Counted from the first letter of the stretch, positions 32,391 through 43,990 are shown. The stretch is DNA of 64,000 nt from Neostapfia colusana (GCA_030760725.1 JASWHV010000008.1:58751671-58815670), one strand, 5' to 3'. Made by a program: numbers and translations. Notes: generated by a model not told the origin, from the letters alone.

Positions 32391-33318
32391 ATCTCCTACT
32401 TGCACTAGAGACAATCATATAGCCAAGTTTTTCAATATTCCATCCCCTTAAGTGTGTGACCCGTTAGGTTCATGTACAGTCGGTTATGAATGAAAACCGT
32501 TTTCAAACACAAGTTAGTAGAGGTACCTAGCAGGACATACTGACTCCCGAATGTACATAAAGATCATATCGGCTGAACCTAGATACATTCACATGCTAAT
32601 TCCTTTGTCACACGATACCAGTCAAGCTCAAGGCGAGATACGTGCCATCCTTGTGATAGCTCGACCATTCACTCGATCAAATAGTGGATTCAATCGATGA
32701 CTAACTTTTAGTCATAATGATTAACTCTTTAATCATTTTGGCATGGCCATGCACTTTCAATCCAACTATCTCGAGGGGCCCAGAGATATCTCTCCTGTTA
32801 TTTAGGAGGGGCAAATCCCATCTTGATCCGCACACATCTCATTCCATGCTTCATCATGCACCTGAAGACTATTTTTATGACCACCCAGTTACGGAGTAGC
32901 GTTTGATAGTTTCAAAGTGCACAACTACACATAGTGAGAAACAATGGCGATCTCAGGTCAAAGAATCTAGCAGGTGTATCACTCAAGACCAACTGATGGC
33001 ACATATGTAAATAACAATCCCAACAGTGTCTCGGAATGGGTCTATCCAACACCATGTTCACTAACATGTGTTCACATTATTAATTTGATATCTCCATATC
33101 TATGATCCGTGAAACGTGATCATCAATTAATACATGTGCTAGTCTGCGTACTATCATTGTCTCATATAACGATGTAGACTAGGGATCATTTTGAGTAACA
33201 TTATAATTAACAAAGAGTCTCACGAACAAGTCACATACTTGATGATCAATGTGAATAATAGTTACTCAAATAGTACATAAACATAGCTATGACAAAAGTC
33301 TCCCACTACACACTAGGA
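32391..33318 (-). other. Copia-B 3' untranslated segment
   Basis: About 0.93 kb between the stop codon and the polypurine tract, without a credible ORF. It is unusually long for a copia element. Confidence 0.6.
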
Positions 33319-36300
33319 TCATTGATGTAAGTATCTAATACCCATAGATCTCGTGTGTGTCTCATGCTTTGATTGTGGAAGAGGCTTTGTCAACGGATCT
33401 GCCATATTCAAATCCGTATGCACCTTGCATATATTCACATCACCTCGGTCGATAATCTCTCGAATCAGATGATAGCGTCGTAGTATATGTTTGGATCTTT
33501 TGTGTGATCTAGGCTCCTTTGCCTGTGCAATGGCTCCATTATTGTCGCAATAGAGATCCACAGGTCCGGACGCACTAGGAACAACACCCAACTCAGAAAC
33601 AAATTTTCTGATCCAAACAGCTTCCTTTGCAGCTTCAGAAGCTGCAATATACTCCGCCTCCGTCGTTGAATCTGCTACTGTGTCTTGCTTGGAACTTTTC
33701 CAGCTCACTGCCCCTCCATTGAGGCAGAACACAAAACCGGATTGCGATCTAGAGTCATCCTTGTCTGTTTGGAAGCTAGCATCGGTGTAACCTCTTACAA
33801 CGAGCTCTTCTTCACCTCCAAACACTAGGAATACATCCTTAGTTCTTCTCAAGTACTTAAGAATATTTTTGACAACTGTCCAATGAGCCTCACCATAATC
33901 TGATTGATACCTGCTCGTAACACTTAGAGCATAGGATACATCTGGGCGTGTACACAACATGGCATACATGATAGATCCAATAGCCGAAGCATAAGGAATC
34001 GCTCTCATCCTCTTTTGCTCATCAGGTGTCGAAGGACACTGACTTTTGCTTAGAGTGATGCCATGTGACATTGGCAAGAAACCTTTCTTAGAATCTTGCA
34101 TATTGAATCGATTCAATATCTTGTCAATATATGTGTCTTGCCTTAATCCAATTAACCTTTTAGATCTATCTCTATAGATCTTTATGCCCAAAATGTATGC
34201 TGCCTCTCCTAAATCCTTCATTGAGAAACTTTTCCTTAATGAGGATTTAACAGCATCTAGTACTGGAATGTCATTTCCAATCAACAATATGTCATCTACA
34301 TATAGGACCAGAAATATAAGTGCGCTCCCACTAACCTTCTTGTAAATACAAGGTTCTTCTACGTTCTTGATGAAACCAAACCCTTTGACCACTTCATCAA
34401 AATGTAGATTCCAACTCCGAGATGCTTGCTTCAATCCATAGATGGACTTTTGAAGTTTGCATATTTTTCTAGCATTTTTAGGATCGACAAAACCCTCAGG
34501 TTGTGTCATGTACACATCCTCAGTCAGACTCCCATTAAGAAAGGCTGTTTTGACATCCATCTGCCATATTTCATAATCAAAATATGCAGCAATTGCTAGG
34601 AGAATTCGAACAGACTTTAGCATAGCGACGGGCGAAAATGTTTCATCATAATCAACACCTTGAATTTGTCTGAAACCTTTCGCCACCAATCGTGCTTTAT
34701 AGATGTGAACTTTTCCATCCATATCAGTCTTTTTCTTGAAAATCCATTTGCAATCGATCGGTCTCACACCATCGGTTGGATCAACCAAGTTCCAAACTTG
34801 ATTCTCATGCATGGATTCTATTTCGGATTCCATGGCTCCAAGCCATTTCTCAGAGTCGGGTCCCATTGTTGCTTCAGTGTAGGTCACAGGCTCATTATTG
34901 TCCAACAATACCATGTCCTGTGGTTCCGTGGTTAGGAGTGTCAACTTTTCAGTTGCACGACGTACTCTTGTAGACCTTCGTGGAGCTGGTGTTTCATCAA
35001 GTGGTTGTACAACATCTTGTACATCCTGTATAGGATTAGAGGGTGCCGAAACATTTTCAGATATTTCTTGGATTTCTTCAAGATGCACCTTGCTCCCACT
35101 AACTCCTTTTGAGAGAAACTCTTTCTCCAAGAAGACACCATTGCGAGCAGTAAACACTTTACCCTCCGTTTTATTATAAAAATAATATCCTTTGGTTTCC
35201 CTAGGATATCCCACAAAGAAGCATTTGTCTGATTTGGGAGTAAGTTTGTCCGACGTCAAACGTTTGACATAAGCATCACATCCCCAAACTTTGAGGAAAG
35301 ACAATCCGGGACGTTTCCCGGTCCACATCTCATATGGTGTCTTCTCAACAGACTTAGTTGGGACTCTGTTTAGTGTAAACGCAGCAGTTTCAAGAGCATA
35401 ACCCCAAAAGGATAGTGGAAGATCAGTCTGACTCATCATCGACCTAACCATGTCTAACAAGGTTCGGTTCCTCCGCTCGGACACCCCATTCCATTGGGGC
35501 GTTCCTGGTGGAGTCAACTGTGGAACAATTCCACATTGTTTTAAATGATCATAAAATTCATGGCTCAAATATTCACCCCCACGATCAGATCGTAGAAGTT
35601 TAATTGTCTTGCCCAACTGATTTTGTACTTCATTCTGAAATTCTTTGAACTTTTCAAAAGATTCAGACTTGTGCCTCATTAGATAGACATATCCATATCT
35701 ACTAAAGTCATCGGTAAAAGTAATGAAATACTGAAAACCACCTCTAGCTACCGAACTCATTGGTCCACATACATCAGTATGTATAAGTCCCAACAAGTCA
35801 GTTGCCCTCTCACTTTGACCAGTGAAGGGTGCTTTGGTCATCTTCCCAAGCAAACAAGACTCGCATGTGTCAAGTGATTCAAAATCAAATGAACTTAACA
35901 AACCATCTTTATGGAGTTTCTCAATGCGTTTCTCATTTATATGACCTAAGCGACAATGCCAAATAAAAGTGGGATTTAGATCATTTCGTCGAGCCCTTTT
36001 TGTACTAATGTTATAGACTGTTTTATCCTCAAGATCAAGAACATATAATCCATTCACTAATGGACATTGAGCATAGAAAATATTATTATAATAAATAGAA
36101 CAACATTTGTTCTTTATTATAATCTCATAACCATTAACTTCTTCCAAACATGAAGAAGATATAATGTTCTTGCTCAAAGAAGGAATGCAATAACAATTAT
36201 TTAATTCCAAAACTAATCCTGAGGGTAATGACAAGTGATAAGTTCCGACAGCTATGACAGCAACCTTTGCTCCATTGCCGACCCGAACATCCAACTCGCC

Positions 36301-37269
36301 TCTTGCAAATCTTCTAGTCTCACTTAGACCCTGCAACGATTTGCAAGTGTGAATCATTGATCCGGTATCAAATACCCATGATTCACTAGAAGATGTAGCA
36401 ATATTGATTTCTATAACATTTATACCTGAAGTGGAAGTCTCACTCCCTTTCTTCTTCTTATCCTCCAAGTACTTCTTGCAATTCCTAGACCAATGCCCCT
36501 TAGCATGACAGTGGAAGCATTCATCATTAGGAGAAGGGCCTGATTTTCCCTTTGGCTTTGAGCTTGAAGACTCATTGGGAACCCTTCCCTTGCCTTTAGG
36601 ATGCATCACACGCTTCCTCTTTTTATTCTCCTTTTGAACCATCATCACATGAGTGGTGTTTTTCTTAATGCTTTCCTCGGCTGTTTTAAGCATCCCATGC
36701 AATTCAGCCAACGTTTTCTCCATGCCATTCATTTGATAATTCAATATAAATGGCTCATAGCTCGGTGGGAGTGACTGGAGAATAACGTCAATAGCCAGGT
36801 CATCCTTGAGTTCAGAACCAAGTTTGTCCAAAGTCTCAATGTAACCAATCATCTTGATTACATGGGGACTGACCGGGCTACCTTCTGCCAGCTTGCATGA
36901 GAACAAGGACTTTGAGATGTTGTACCTCTCAGCCCTTGCTTGGTTCTCAAACATTCCACGTAGTCCCTGAATCATAGAATAAGCATCTGCATGCTCATAT
37001 TGTTTCTGTAGATCAGGGGACATTGTGGCAAGCATGAGGCAGCTTGCATTAAGCGCATCATCGCAGTGCTTCTCATAAGTCCTGCGAGTTGCGGCATTTG
37101 CATCATCGGGGAGGTCATTGGGGTATGGTTGCTCAAGAACATACTCAATTTTCTCTTGCCTGAGAACAATTCTCAGGTTGCGGTACCAATCAATAAAGTT
37201 AGCTCCATTGAGCTTTTCTTTCTCAAGCACAGATCGCAAATTGAAACCGGAATTGTTACTAGCAGACAT
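33319..37269 (-). CDS. Copia-B Gag-Pol polyprotein
   Basis: Full 1316-residue polyprotein, no stops. Gag opens with SGFNLRSVLEKEKLNGANFI and has a zinc knuckle CFHCHAKGHWSRNC near residue 258. The protease site is WVFDTGSMIHTC. Integrase: zinc site HCRLGHINEKRIEKLH with CESCLLGKM; catalytic Asp in LIHTDVCGPM, Asp in LLRSDRGGEY, Glu in NGVSERRNR. RT: KARLVAKGFRQIQGVDYDET, QMDVKTAFLNG, catalytic YVDDILLIGND. RNase H: YTDASFQTD, TEAEYIAASEA, CDNNGAIA and KHILRRYHLIRE. Order Gag-PR-IN-RT-RH defines Ty1-copia. All catalytic residues are present. The ATG lies 3 nt after a tctattgtAG acceptor-like site. Confidence 0.96.
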   Translation of the reverse strand: MSASNNSGFNLRSVLEKEKLNGANFIDWYRNLRIVLRQEKIEYVLEQPYPNDLPDDANAATRRTYEKHCDDALNASCLMLATMSPDLQKQYEHADAYSMIQGLRGMFENQARAERYNISKSLFSCKLAEGSPVSPHVIKMIGYIETLDKLGSELKDDLAIDVILQSLPPSYEPFILNYQMNGMEKTLAELHGMLKTAEESIKKNTTHVMMVQKENKKRKRVMHPKGKGRVPNESSSSKPKGKSGPSPNDECFHCHAKGHWSRNCKKYLEDKKKKGSETSTSGINVIEINIATSSSESWVFDTGSMIHTCKSLQGLSETRRFARGELDVRVGNGAKVAVIAVGTYHLSLPSGLVLELNNCYCIPSLSKNIISSSCLEEVNGYEIIIKNKCCSIYYNNIFYAQCPLVNGLYVLDLEDKTVYNISTKRARRNDLNPTFIWHCRLGHINEKRIEKLHKDGLLSSFDFESLDTCESCLLGKMTKAPFTGQSERATDLLGLIHTDVCGPMSSVARGGFQYFITFTDDFSRYGYVYLMRHKSESFEKFKEFQNEVQNQLGKTIKLLRSDRGGEYLSHEFYDHLKQCGIVPQLTPPGTPQWNGVSERRNRTLLDMVRSMMSQTDLPLSFWGYALETAAFTLNRVPTKSVEKTPYEMWTGKRPGLSFLKVWGCDAYVKRLTSDKLTPKSDKCFFVGYPRETKGYYFYNKTEGKVFTARNGVFLEKEFLSKGVSGSKVHLEEIQEISENVSAPSNPIQDVQDVVQPLDETPAPRRSTRVRRATEKLTLLTTEPQDMVLLDNNEPVTYTEATMGPDSEKWLGAMESEIESMHENQVWNLVDPTDGVRPIDCKWIFKKKTDMDGKVHIYKARLVAKGFRQIQGVDYDETFSPVAMLKSVRILLAIAAYFDYEIWQMDVKTAFLNGSLTEDVYMTQPEGFVDPKNARKICKLQKSIYGLKQASRSWNLHFDEVVKGFGFIKNVEEPCIYKKVSGSALIFLVLYVDDILLIGNDIPVLDAVKSSLRKSFSMKDLGEAAYILGIKIYRDRSKRLIGLRQDTYIDKILNRFNMQDSKKGFLPMSHGITLSKSQCPSTPDEQKRMRAIPYASAIGSIMYAMLCTRPDVSYALSVTSRYQSDYGEAHWTVVKNILKYLRRTKDVFLVFGGEEELVVRGYTDASFQTDKDDSRSQSGFVFCLNGGAVSWKSSKQDTVADSTTEAEYIAASEAAKEAVWIRKFVSELGVVPSASGPVDLYCDNNGAIAQAKEPRSHKRSKHILRRYHLIREIIDRGDVNICKVHTDLNMADPLTKPLPQSKHETHTRSMGIRYLHQ

Positions 37270-38577
37270 GATCTACAATAGAAAATAAATATGCAAGGTT
37301 TTAGCACTATGTTATGTACCAATCTTTTATTAACAGTTTAATAAAAGACACCACCACTATATGAGCATCGTCCTCCCTCTAACGACATATAGTGGTCCAA
37401 GATCCATATTCACTAATTCCTAGTGAGATTTGGCTTCACTGCTAGAAAATCAGTAACATAGGTAAACAACCATTGTTAATCATATCTCTATATGATTCTT
37501 GTTTGTTGGGTGACATCCAATGCCCCGGCTCCCAACACTATGCCATAAAGCCCAAAACCGTTTTGATAGCTTTGTTGAGTAAACCAATACTATGCATGTG
37601 AATGTCCAACATTCACCCTATTCATTATGATAGATGACGGTATTTTGCTTTGGCAAACCTACCATACAACGATCAAAACAACATAGGTGCAGCTATAGGT
37701 AAATGGCATCAAATACTCAACTTTTCCGAGGGAAGCTATTCTATCATGACAAAACATCCACCATATGAAAAGCATGAAAAGAATAGTAATACGATCATAT
37801 CATATATGTGAATAGTATGGCCTTTAGGATCATAGTGATCTCCATCACCATGGTTCCATCACGATCTATACCGCCATGTCTCCCTTCTTATGGTGATCAC
37901 CATCGCCATGATGCTTGAGGTTTCTCAATGAATATAAAAGAAGCTAATACATCTAATAGCTATCAAATAAATTACATGAGAGATCAGGCATCACAGGGCG
38001 ACACGCAGGTCGTTATACAAATATGTGACAACCTCAACCCGGTTGTGTTAAATTTGCAACACGCAGGCTGCACGAATTTTACACACAGATTATCACATCA
38101 TATTTAGGCCATACCATTCACATCATTCCCTGCAAAAACAAGTTAAGCGTAGAACGATGTCTATCGCGAAACAACTTAATGATGTCACTATAGCAGACAC
38201 CAAACGGAATTACATAGATCGCATCTATGACATCACTATGAAAATCTCATCGAATTGATCAGATCAACCCGAATCTGAGCCATTCAGAATGCCTCAATTT
38301 TCATTGTGACTGGTTATCCACGAGAAGATCGCGACACATGACCGTGATCTGTTGGCTCAATCTGCTAGCTATGTACACTATTAGTCCCGATGGTGATTCC
38401 AGCCGGTAGGGACAGGTTGCGCACACAGCAGAGAAGGAGCACAAACTAATCCTTTAGTCATATGATGGCAATCTACTCTAACCAATTCCAAACCCCAGAA
38501 GCCGAACTATAAAAATTCATCATATGAACTTGTCTGCAGTAGATCGCATCTAAGATCCAGACCAAAAACTACGCAAG
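37270..38577 (-). other. Copia-B leader
   Basis: 1.3 kb from primer site to the start codon, without a credible ORF. It may carry packaging and translation-control signals; an acceptor-like tattgtAG lies just before the ATG. Confidence 0.6.
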
Positions 38578-38592
38578 TCGGCTCTGGTACCA
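38578..38592 (-). other. Primer binding site of Copia-B
   Basis: TGGTACCAGAGCCGA on the minus strand, 1 nt from the 5' LTR; initiator-Met type with one change (TACC for TATC). Confidence 0.88.
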
Positions 38593-38593
38593 C

Positions 38594-39023
38594 TGTTGGG
38601 AAATAGGCGATGCACTACTCTAGCAATTCGACCGTATCACCCAGGAAACATGCGAGTGAGAAGGTCATGGATCGTTACCACTAGACGCGCAGCGCAGCGG
38701 ATCGTAGATGCGCGCCGTAGCCGATCAGCGCAGCAGTAACAGCAGCGCCTCCACGGAGTCCACACGTACAGGGAGGAACGCCGTGCGTCGGTGTGCTAGC
38801 ACCGTGCGCGCGGCAGGGGTTTCGGCGGCTGACCTGTGAGGGGCGGCGGCTGGGACTGCTATCTGATGGAGACATCTGTCCGTAACCCTACCCCTCATAT
38901 TTATAGGCGCGCTAATGGGCTTTTAGGTCACAGGCCCATTAGTACCCTAATTTCTTATGGATCAAATATCCATCAGGCCTTTATCCGAATTGTTATGATT
39001 GCCTCTTGGGCATATCACCAACA
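38594..39023 (-). repeat. 5' LTR of Copia-B
   Basis: Same length (430 bp) as the 3' copy. The differences seen are at about 38865 (a for g) and about 38937 (c for t). Confidence 0.95.
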
Positions 39024-39028
39024 CGTGG

Positions 39029-39690
39029 TCCACTGCTGCCTCGACATTGAGGCGATCTTCGGCAGTTAGATTTCATTTCGAGTTCTTCCGTCGTCATGTC
39101 ATTGAGGCCGATTAACATCTCGATTGCACATGCAATTTGATTGAACCTCGGTGGGAGCACGCACAGAATCTTCCGCACCAATCGATTTTCATCGATCCTT
39201 ACTCCCAATTCGTGGAAATTTTCTGCAATTCCGGTAATTCTCACCACAAAGTCATCCACTGACTCACCATCGGCAAAGCCAATCGTCTTGAATTGCTTCA
39301 CGAGTTGCTGGGCATTGGCCTCTTTCACGCGCTCATCGCCCACGCGCATCCTCCCGATTGCAACCCACGCCTCAAACGCGGTCTTCTTCTCCGCCATTGG
39401 CGCTTTCAGCTCCGCCGGCAGTCACGCAAAATCGCAGACAGCGTGAGTCAATCTTCACGTTGATCGATGGCGACCTTCTCGACGGCATCCCACAGGCCGA
39501 GAGCCTCTAGGCTGACCCTCCTTACCAATGATTATTCATGGTAATTGGTCTTCGTCAGGATCGGTAATTCGACCACTGAGGAACTGTAGGTGACACGTTC
39601 CACCGCAACGATTTCACTGGAATTTATCACCGTGGAGGAGCCAATCTTCGGTGATGGGGTCATCATCTCAACCTCCTGCTCTGAATAACA
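39029..39690 (-). pseudogene. Gag N-terminal part of the gag-only copia element
   Basis: The minus strand reads SSEIVAVERVTYSSSVVELP and ILTKTNYHEW-like text, then ALGLWDAVEK and, after frameshifts, AFEAWVAIGRMRVGDERVKE, LVKQFKTIGFADGESVDDFV, ENRLVRKILCVLPPRFNQIA. This is a UBN2-type copia Gag. It is cut at 39028 by Copia-B and continues at 31955. Confidence 0.7.
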
Positions 39691-39720
39691 ATTGTTTATC
39701 AATCCTCAGTTCCAACAGGC

Positions 39721-40689
39721 TGGACCCCACGACATGCTCCCATAGTAGACGTAATTGTTTCTTTGGCCCCACGACCATGCATGGCCACTTCCCTACCTGG
39801 GTCCTAGGCGGTGGTGGCTCCTGACGGTGGGCATAAAACCTAACCGAATATCTAATCCAAAAACACCTGAACTCGAATATGAAAACTCTGAATACTGAAA
39901 TTCAAAATTAGTTTTTGTTTGGGGATTCGCAAAACCCAATAATTTTTTCTAAAATACCCTCCCTTCCTGTAATGCTGTAAAAATATTATTTTTTCTACTT
40001 AAATGTTGAATGTAATGATATTTTTTAACTTCTTCTTACTCTAATGTTACTGCTATTTTATTATCTGTACAGTAACATTGCTGGAATTTTAATTTTACTG
40101 CTGAAATGTTAAATTTATTACTGTTTTTAGCTGTTTTAATTGCTATAATACATACTACACAACATATGTTATATTTTCGGATAATATGGGTAACCCGGGT
40201 CCAAACCTAAATTTTTAGGTTTCGGGTAACCAAAATTTAGATACATTTTCAGATGGCGGTTCTGAAAAATAAAATTTAAAAAAAAAATCAAATTATCCTA
40301 TTTGAAATTTTAGGTAATCCGGAGCGGCACAGCTAGTGGCCCCTTCCGCCTATGGTCCCGAGCCCCTGCATCAACGCTGGACTGCCGGATCGAGGGCGAT
40401 GCATTGCAGCTTCCTTGAAAAGGAGGAGCACCTGCCTCCATCAGAGCTTGAAGAAGTCTCTTTCCGAGTGGTGCACGACGCACTTCCATCCTTGGTGCGT
40501 GGATGATCCATCTTCCTTCAAGCCATGCATGGAGGTCCTTGAACGTATGCTCGAGAAACGAATGAGCGCGTGTGTGTCTGTCATCGGTGGTCAGATCAGG
40601 CAGCAGTCGCGCACAACCCACTCTGCAGGCAGGAGCACTGCCGGGCTAGAGCCTGGAGGGTGAGGGTTGTCTGCTGCTCAAGTTATTCT
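39721..40689. other. AT-rich interval, possibly hAT-related
   Basis: It holds palindromic text such as aacctaaatttttaggttt (40205-40223) within gggtaaccc-type motifs, plus a GC-rich patch (40320-40660) with frames on both strands that match nothing known. It is possibly the body of a degenerate hAT element whose transposase end follows. Confidence 0.3.
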
Positions 40690-40897
40690 CATCTTTGATT
40701 TGCATCTTCTATGTGCGATGTATGATGTGAAACTATTTAAAAATTATTTAAGGTCAACTATGTTACAAGATAGATTGAATAACTTTTCTGTGTGTTGTAT
40801 TGAGAAGGATATCTTGAAAAATATTGATCTTGATATTGTTCTTAATAATTTTACTTCTAGAAATGCTCATGAAGCACTGAAACATTATTGTGAATGA
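40690..40897 (+). pseudogene. hAT transposase C-terminal fragment
   Basis: The frame reads DVKLFKNYLRSTMLQDRLNN, CCIEKDILKNIDLDIVLNNF and ASRNA-like TSRNAHEAL before a stop. It resembles the hAT dimerisation end of TTF-type zinc-finger transposases (KTYLRSTMxQDRLNGLxxxSIEKDxL). The upstream catalytic part is missing. Confidence 0.6.
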
Positions 40898-42128
40898 GGT
40901 AATTAGAATTTAATTCTTATTTAAGATCATGATAAATTCATAGCAGTATATATATTTACTTTATTTAATACTATGTTCTTTATTGTGTCCTAATATGAGA
41001 TTTCTCAAGTGTTTGATACTTATTATTAGGTGTCACAAGAATGAGTGTCTATATACTTTACAAGTAAAATTAGCCATGTACATCTATATGTGCATATATC
41101 TATATCTTATAGGCTCATGACGTCCACTTCGCCCTAGGTGATCGGGATGGGCTCTCGATGGGCCAAGTCTAAGGAAATGAATAAGAACACTTCCATCGGG
41201 CACAAACATTTTAGAGTTTACGGCACAACGACTTCAACAATATCGAAACTTTATCCCAGCATGGCAGGTGAAGTTCTGGAGATTATTCTTTAGACTCTGG
41301 ATAAAAAAGGGGAAGAAACAACCGCCTTAAAGTTATATATAGCGAGTTATGGATAAGTCTATATTAGACGACTCCACCTTGTAAGCAACTTGTGACATGT
41401 CTTGACACCTTTTACCCATATAAATTAAAGTGAGAGGAGGGGCAACAAGTGAGACACACATACACACACGGAACAATAATAAAACAACACATGGACATGT
41501 ATCATTTTTGTAGCCACCATATTAAGATAATACCAATCAATCAGAGGTAGGATATTACCTCACGAGTGCTTAAATATAGGTAATCCTTGTATCCTCATTA
41601 TTGTTGAAATCATCGTTAACATGCAGGTGACTCGCTGAGTCATTAATCTTGTCTAAAAGTTTTACTAGCCACGAAATAACTGTGACAGTAAGGCCCTCCA
41701 AAATATAGTCAATGCTGGACGATGAGTTACCTCCTCGGCGCCACGACAACACGCAGGTGCAAAAGGTGCTAAGCTATGATGTAGGAGGAGCGGCGGGATG
41801 CAGATGGTGGTCGTAAAAATCAGGCAAATGCAGTAAAATAAGGTGGCTGAGTAAATCATAAAGAAGAAATAAAATTAAAGCCCAACTCAACAGAGAGGCA
41901 CTGGCACTTAACCACTAGATGCTGAGGTTTAGTGTTTCATGACATCACGTTTAAGCACGTTTTCAGTTAGATAGCTGATATTTTGTCACAAATATAGTCC
42001 TAATGGATGAAGTAATGGTTAGATTGAAGCAGCATTTTCCTATCAACCACGACAGGAAACACGACAACTAACAACGGCTAGAAACCGTCATAATTAAGCC
42101 ATATGTCATCGTAAGCATCTTAATTATC
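40898..42128. other. Unassigned AT-rich interval
   Basis: No gene seen. At about 42047-42110 a copy of the CACTA-2 terminal sequence (gaaacacgacaactaacaacgg) precedes the true end, so CACTA-2-like termini occur here twice in direct orientation. Confidence 0.35.
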
Positions 42129-42430
42129 ACTACAAGAAACACGACCAATTACAACGGTCTAAACAGTCGTAATTAAGCTACTAACCACCATAATTAACTT
42201 ATTTACGACAATTATTCCATATTTACGATGACATCCGACCATCACAAGTGATTGGTCATAAATAAGTTTATTTACGACGGCCTAAAACAGGCCTTCATAA
42301 CTAGATTATTTACGACGATCAGGAACAAACCATCGTAAATAACGCAGGCTTATTTACGACGGCCTGGAGCTGGCCGTCATAAATAACACAGGCTTATTTA
42401 TGACGGCCACCTCCAAGCCGTTGTAAATAA
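42129..42430. repeat. CACTA-2 subterminal repeat array
   Basis: At least six copies of a motif near TTATTTACGACGGCC, direct and inverted. In CACTA elements such repeats bind the TNPA-like protein. Confidence 0.75.
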
Positions 42431-42544
42431 GCAATGTAATTAAAAAACAGAAAAATGCTAACCTCGCACGATGACCACCTCACAGGCAGATACAAAAACA
42501 CATATATACATGACAGACAGTTCAATTACAATAGTTTCAAATAT

Positions 42545-43590
42545 AAAAGTCATGACGCTACTCACTTCCACGTCCGCTGCCTCCGGAGCCTGGAATGTTG
42601 TCCTCGTGTCGTGCTCCAGGTGTCGGTAGCTGCGGCAATGGAGTGTGACCTCTAACCCCGATCCCTGTGATGTGCAAGTGTTGTTAGACAAGTTTTAACT
42701 TAAAAAGTGTATGTTTCACTAATTTTGCTTATGATGAGATAGAACTGAGCAAGTCTGGCTAAGTTTGTCTATGGTTTGCTAAAATATTCTACATATAGCT
42801 AAGTTTGTTGATGTTTGACTATGTTCAACTAATTTTGGCTCAGTTTGCTATAGTAATCTAATTTATGTTAATTTTAAGATGTGTTGCTTACCTGTACCGC
42901 TGAAAAAGGCATATGTGGCTTCGCTGACACCTGTGGCTCTATCGGCGACTGCCATTAGGGAATAGCAACCTGCTTCCTATGCTGCTGGGCTAAGGCCATG
43001 TGATAGCAAGGCATAGCATATTAATAATAATTAAATGGTATAGATGTTTAGTATTTTAAGTTCTTACTTGTACCGCCGCTTTCATCTGTGCCAAGTAGCT
43101 AGCTGGATATTCCTCTGTGGCCTTGGCAAGGGCTTCTTGCTTCTAGAGCTTCTCCTGTGTAAAGCGTAGCTCCTCCTGGATAATCTAGAGTTTCAGGTCC
43201 CTCTGCGACATCCGCCGACTAGATCCAGCGAACGAAGACTGCGGGAAGAAGCCCCTCGAAGGGCCTTGCCTCCCTTGAGTCAACCACTCCATCGAAAATG
43301 GGAAAACTATAAAAAAAGATTAAGAGTAAGATAATATAGCTCGAATTGATAGAATGAAAAACAGCTAGCATCTCGCAGTCCATGGGATTTACCGCCACCG
43401 CTCGCATCAACGGCGTTGACGTCGATTGGTGTGTTCTACCAATCGTAGTCTTCGCTGTAAATCTTCACCATCTCCTCCCCATACTTCTCCTACAAATATA
43501 AGCAATACATAAAACGTGTCAATAGCAATGTTAGTTACAAATAACGTAAAGCAACTCGAGGACTCACAAGTCGAGCCACCGGAGTGCACA
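42545..43590 (-). pseudogene. CACTA-2 TNPA-like gene, C-terminal exons
   Basis: The minus strand reads EKYGEEMVKIYSEDYDW, stop, NTPIDVNAVDASGGGKSHG (about 43500-43385), EWLTQGRQGPSRGFFPQSSF and MSQRDLKL with a Gln-rich helix RFTQEKL and YLAQMKAAVQ (about 43290-43080), then a likely exon QVSAKPHMPFSAVQ (about 42990-42895) and a last exon ending SGGSGRGSE (about 42660-42550). Exon borders show GT donors after AVQ. This is the usual C-terminal layout of the second CACTA gene. In-frame TAG codons make it a pseudogene. Confidence 0.6.
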
Positions 43591-43610
43591 GCTGGCACTA
43601 CTACAAAACT

Positions 43611-43990
43611 ATTATCACAGGCGCCTCGTTTTTCAGAGCCAGACAGTCTGTAAAAAATATGTCTGTGATGTCGAATAATTTAATAGCCGTTTGTGATGAA
43701 TAAACATCACAGACGGCTCATAACGGCAAACTGCATGTGTAAACATATCAATTTTCATAGGTGGACCGTGGAGTAGGAGTCTCCTGCAATATGGGTCATT
43801 AATACAGACAGCTGAAGCGACCGGGAGCAAGAGCGGCCTACAATATTGGCCATTAATACCGAGGGTAACGCGCCTTTGAATTCAATTACAAGCCGCATTA
43901 ATACAGACGGCTGAAACGACCGGGAGTAGGGAGCCACCTGTAATATTGGCCATTAATACCGAGGGGATCTGAACGCGCCTTTGACACCAA
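43611..43990. repeat. CACTA-3 subterminal repeat array, left outer
   Basis: Repeated texts such as cacagacggctcataacgg, ggaccgtggagtaggagtc, and ggccattaatacc in direct order. Confidence 0.65.

Larger units (their letters stand above)
31961..39023 (-). mobile_element. Copia-B: intact, young Ty1-copia retrotransposon
   Basis: Complete element of 7063 bp with two 430-bp LTRs that differ at about two sites by eye, an exact CGTGG target duplication (31956-31960, 39024-39028), primer site, polypurine tract and an uninterrupted 1316-codon polyprotein. It lies in the gag gene of the older gag-only element. These properties make it the most probable mobile element in the window. Confidence 0.95.
31092..39715 (-). 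mobile_element. Gag-only copia derivative with abnormal termini
   Basis: Minus-strand element. It has one LTR (31092-31587), a polypurine tract (31588-31602 on the complement), gag in two pieces (31621-31955 and 39029-39690) and a decayed primer site (TTATTCAGAGCAGG, about 39669-39686 on the complement). Protease, RT and integrase are missing, as in terminal-repeat elements with only Gag. It is flanked by exact GGCTG copies (31087-31091, 39716-39720). The right end has no LTR: read inward it is TGTTGGAACTGAGGATTGAT, an inverted copy of the left end TGTTGGAACTGAAGATGAC. Copia-B is inserted within gag. Confidence 0.7.
42129..43595 (-). mobile_element. CACTA-2: 3' end of a CACTA transposon, cut by CACTA-3
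   Basis: CACTACAAGAAAC (42129-42141) is a typical CACTA terminal inverted repeat. It is followed to about 42430 by subterminal repeats of the form TTATTTACGACGGCC in both orientations. Coding exons of a TNPA-like gene follow on the minus strand. The body is interrupted at 43596 by another CACTA end; the opposite terminus was not found. Confidence 0.75.

Noticed and set aside
40310..40663. Two opposed 103-codon frames
   Set aside because: GC-rich shadow pair with no recognised motif or support from surroundings.
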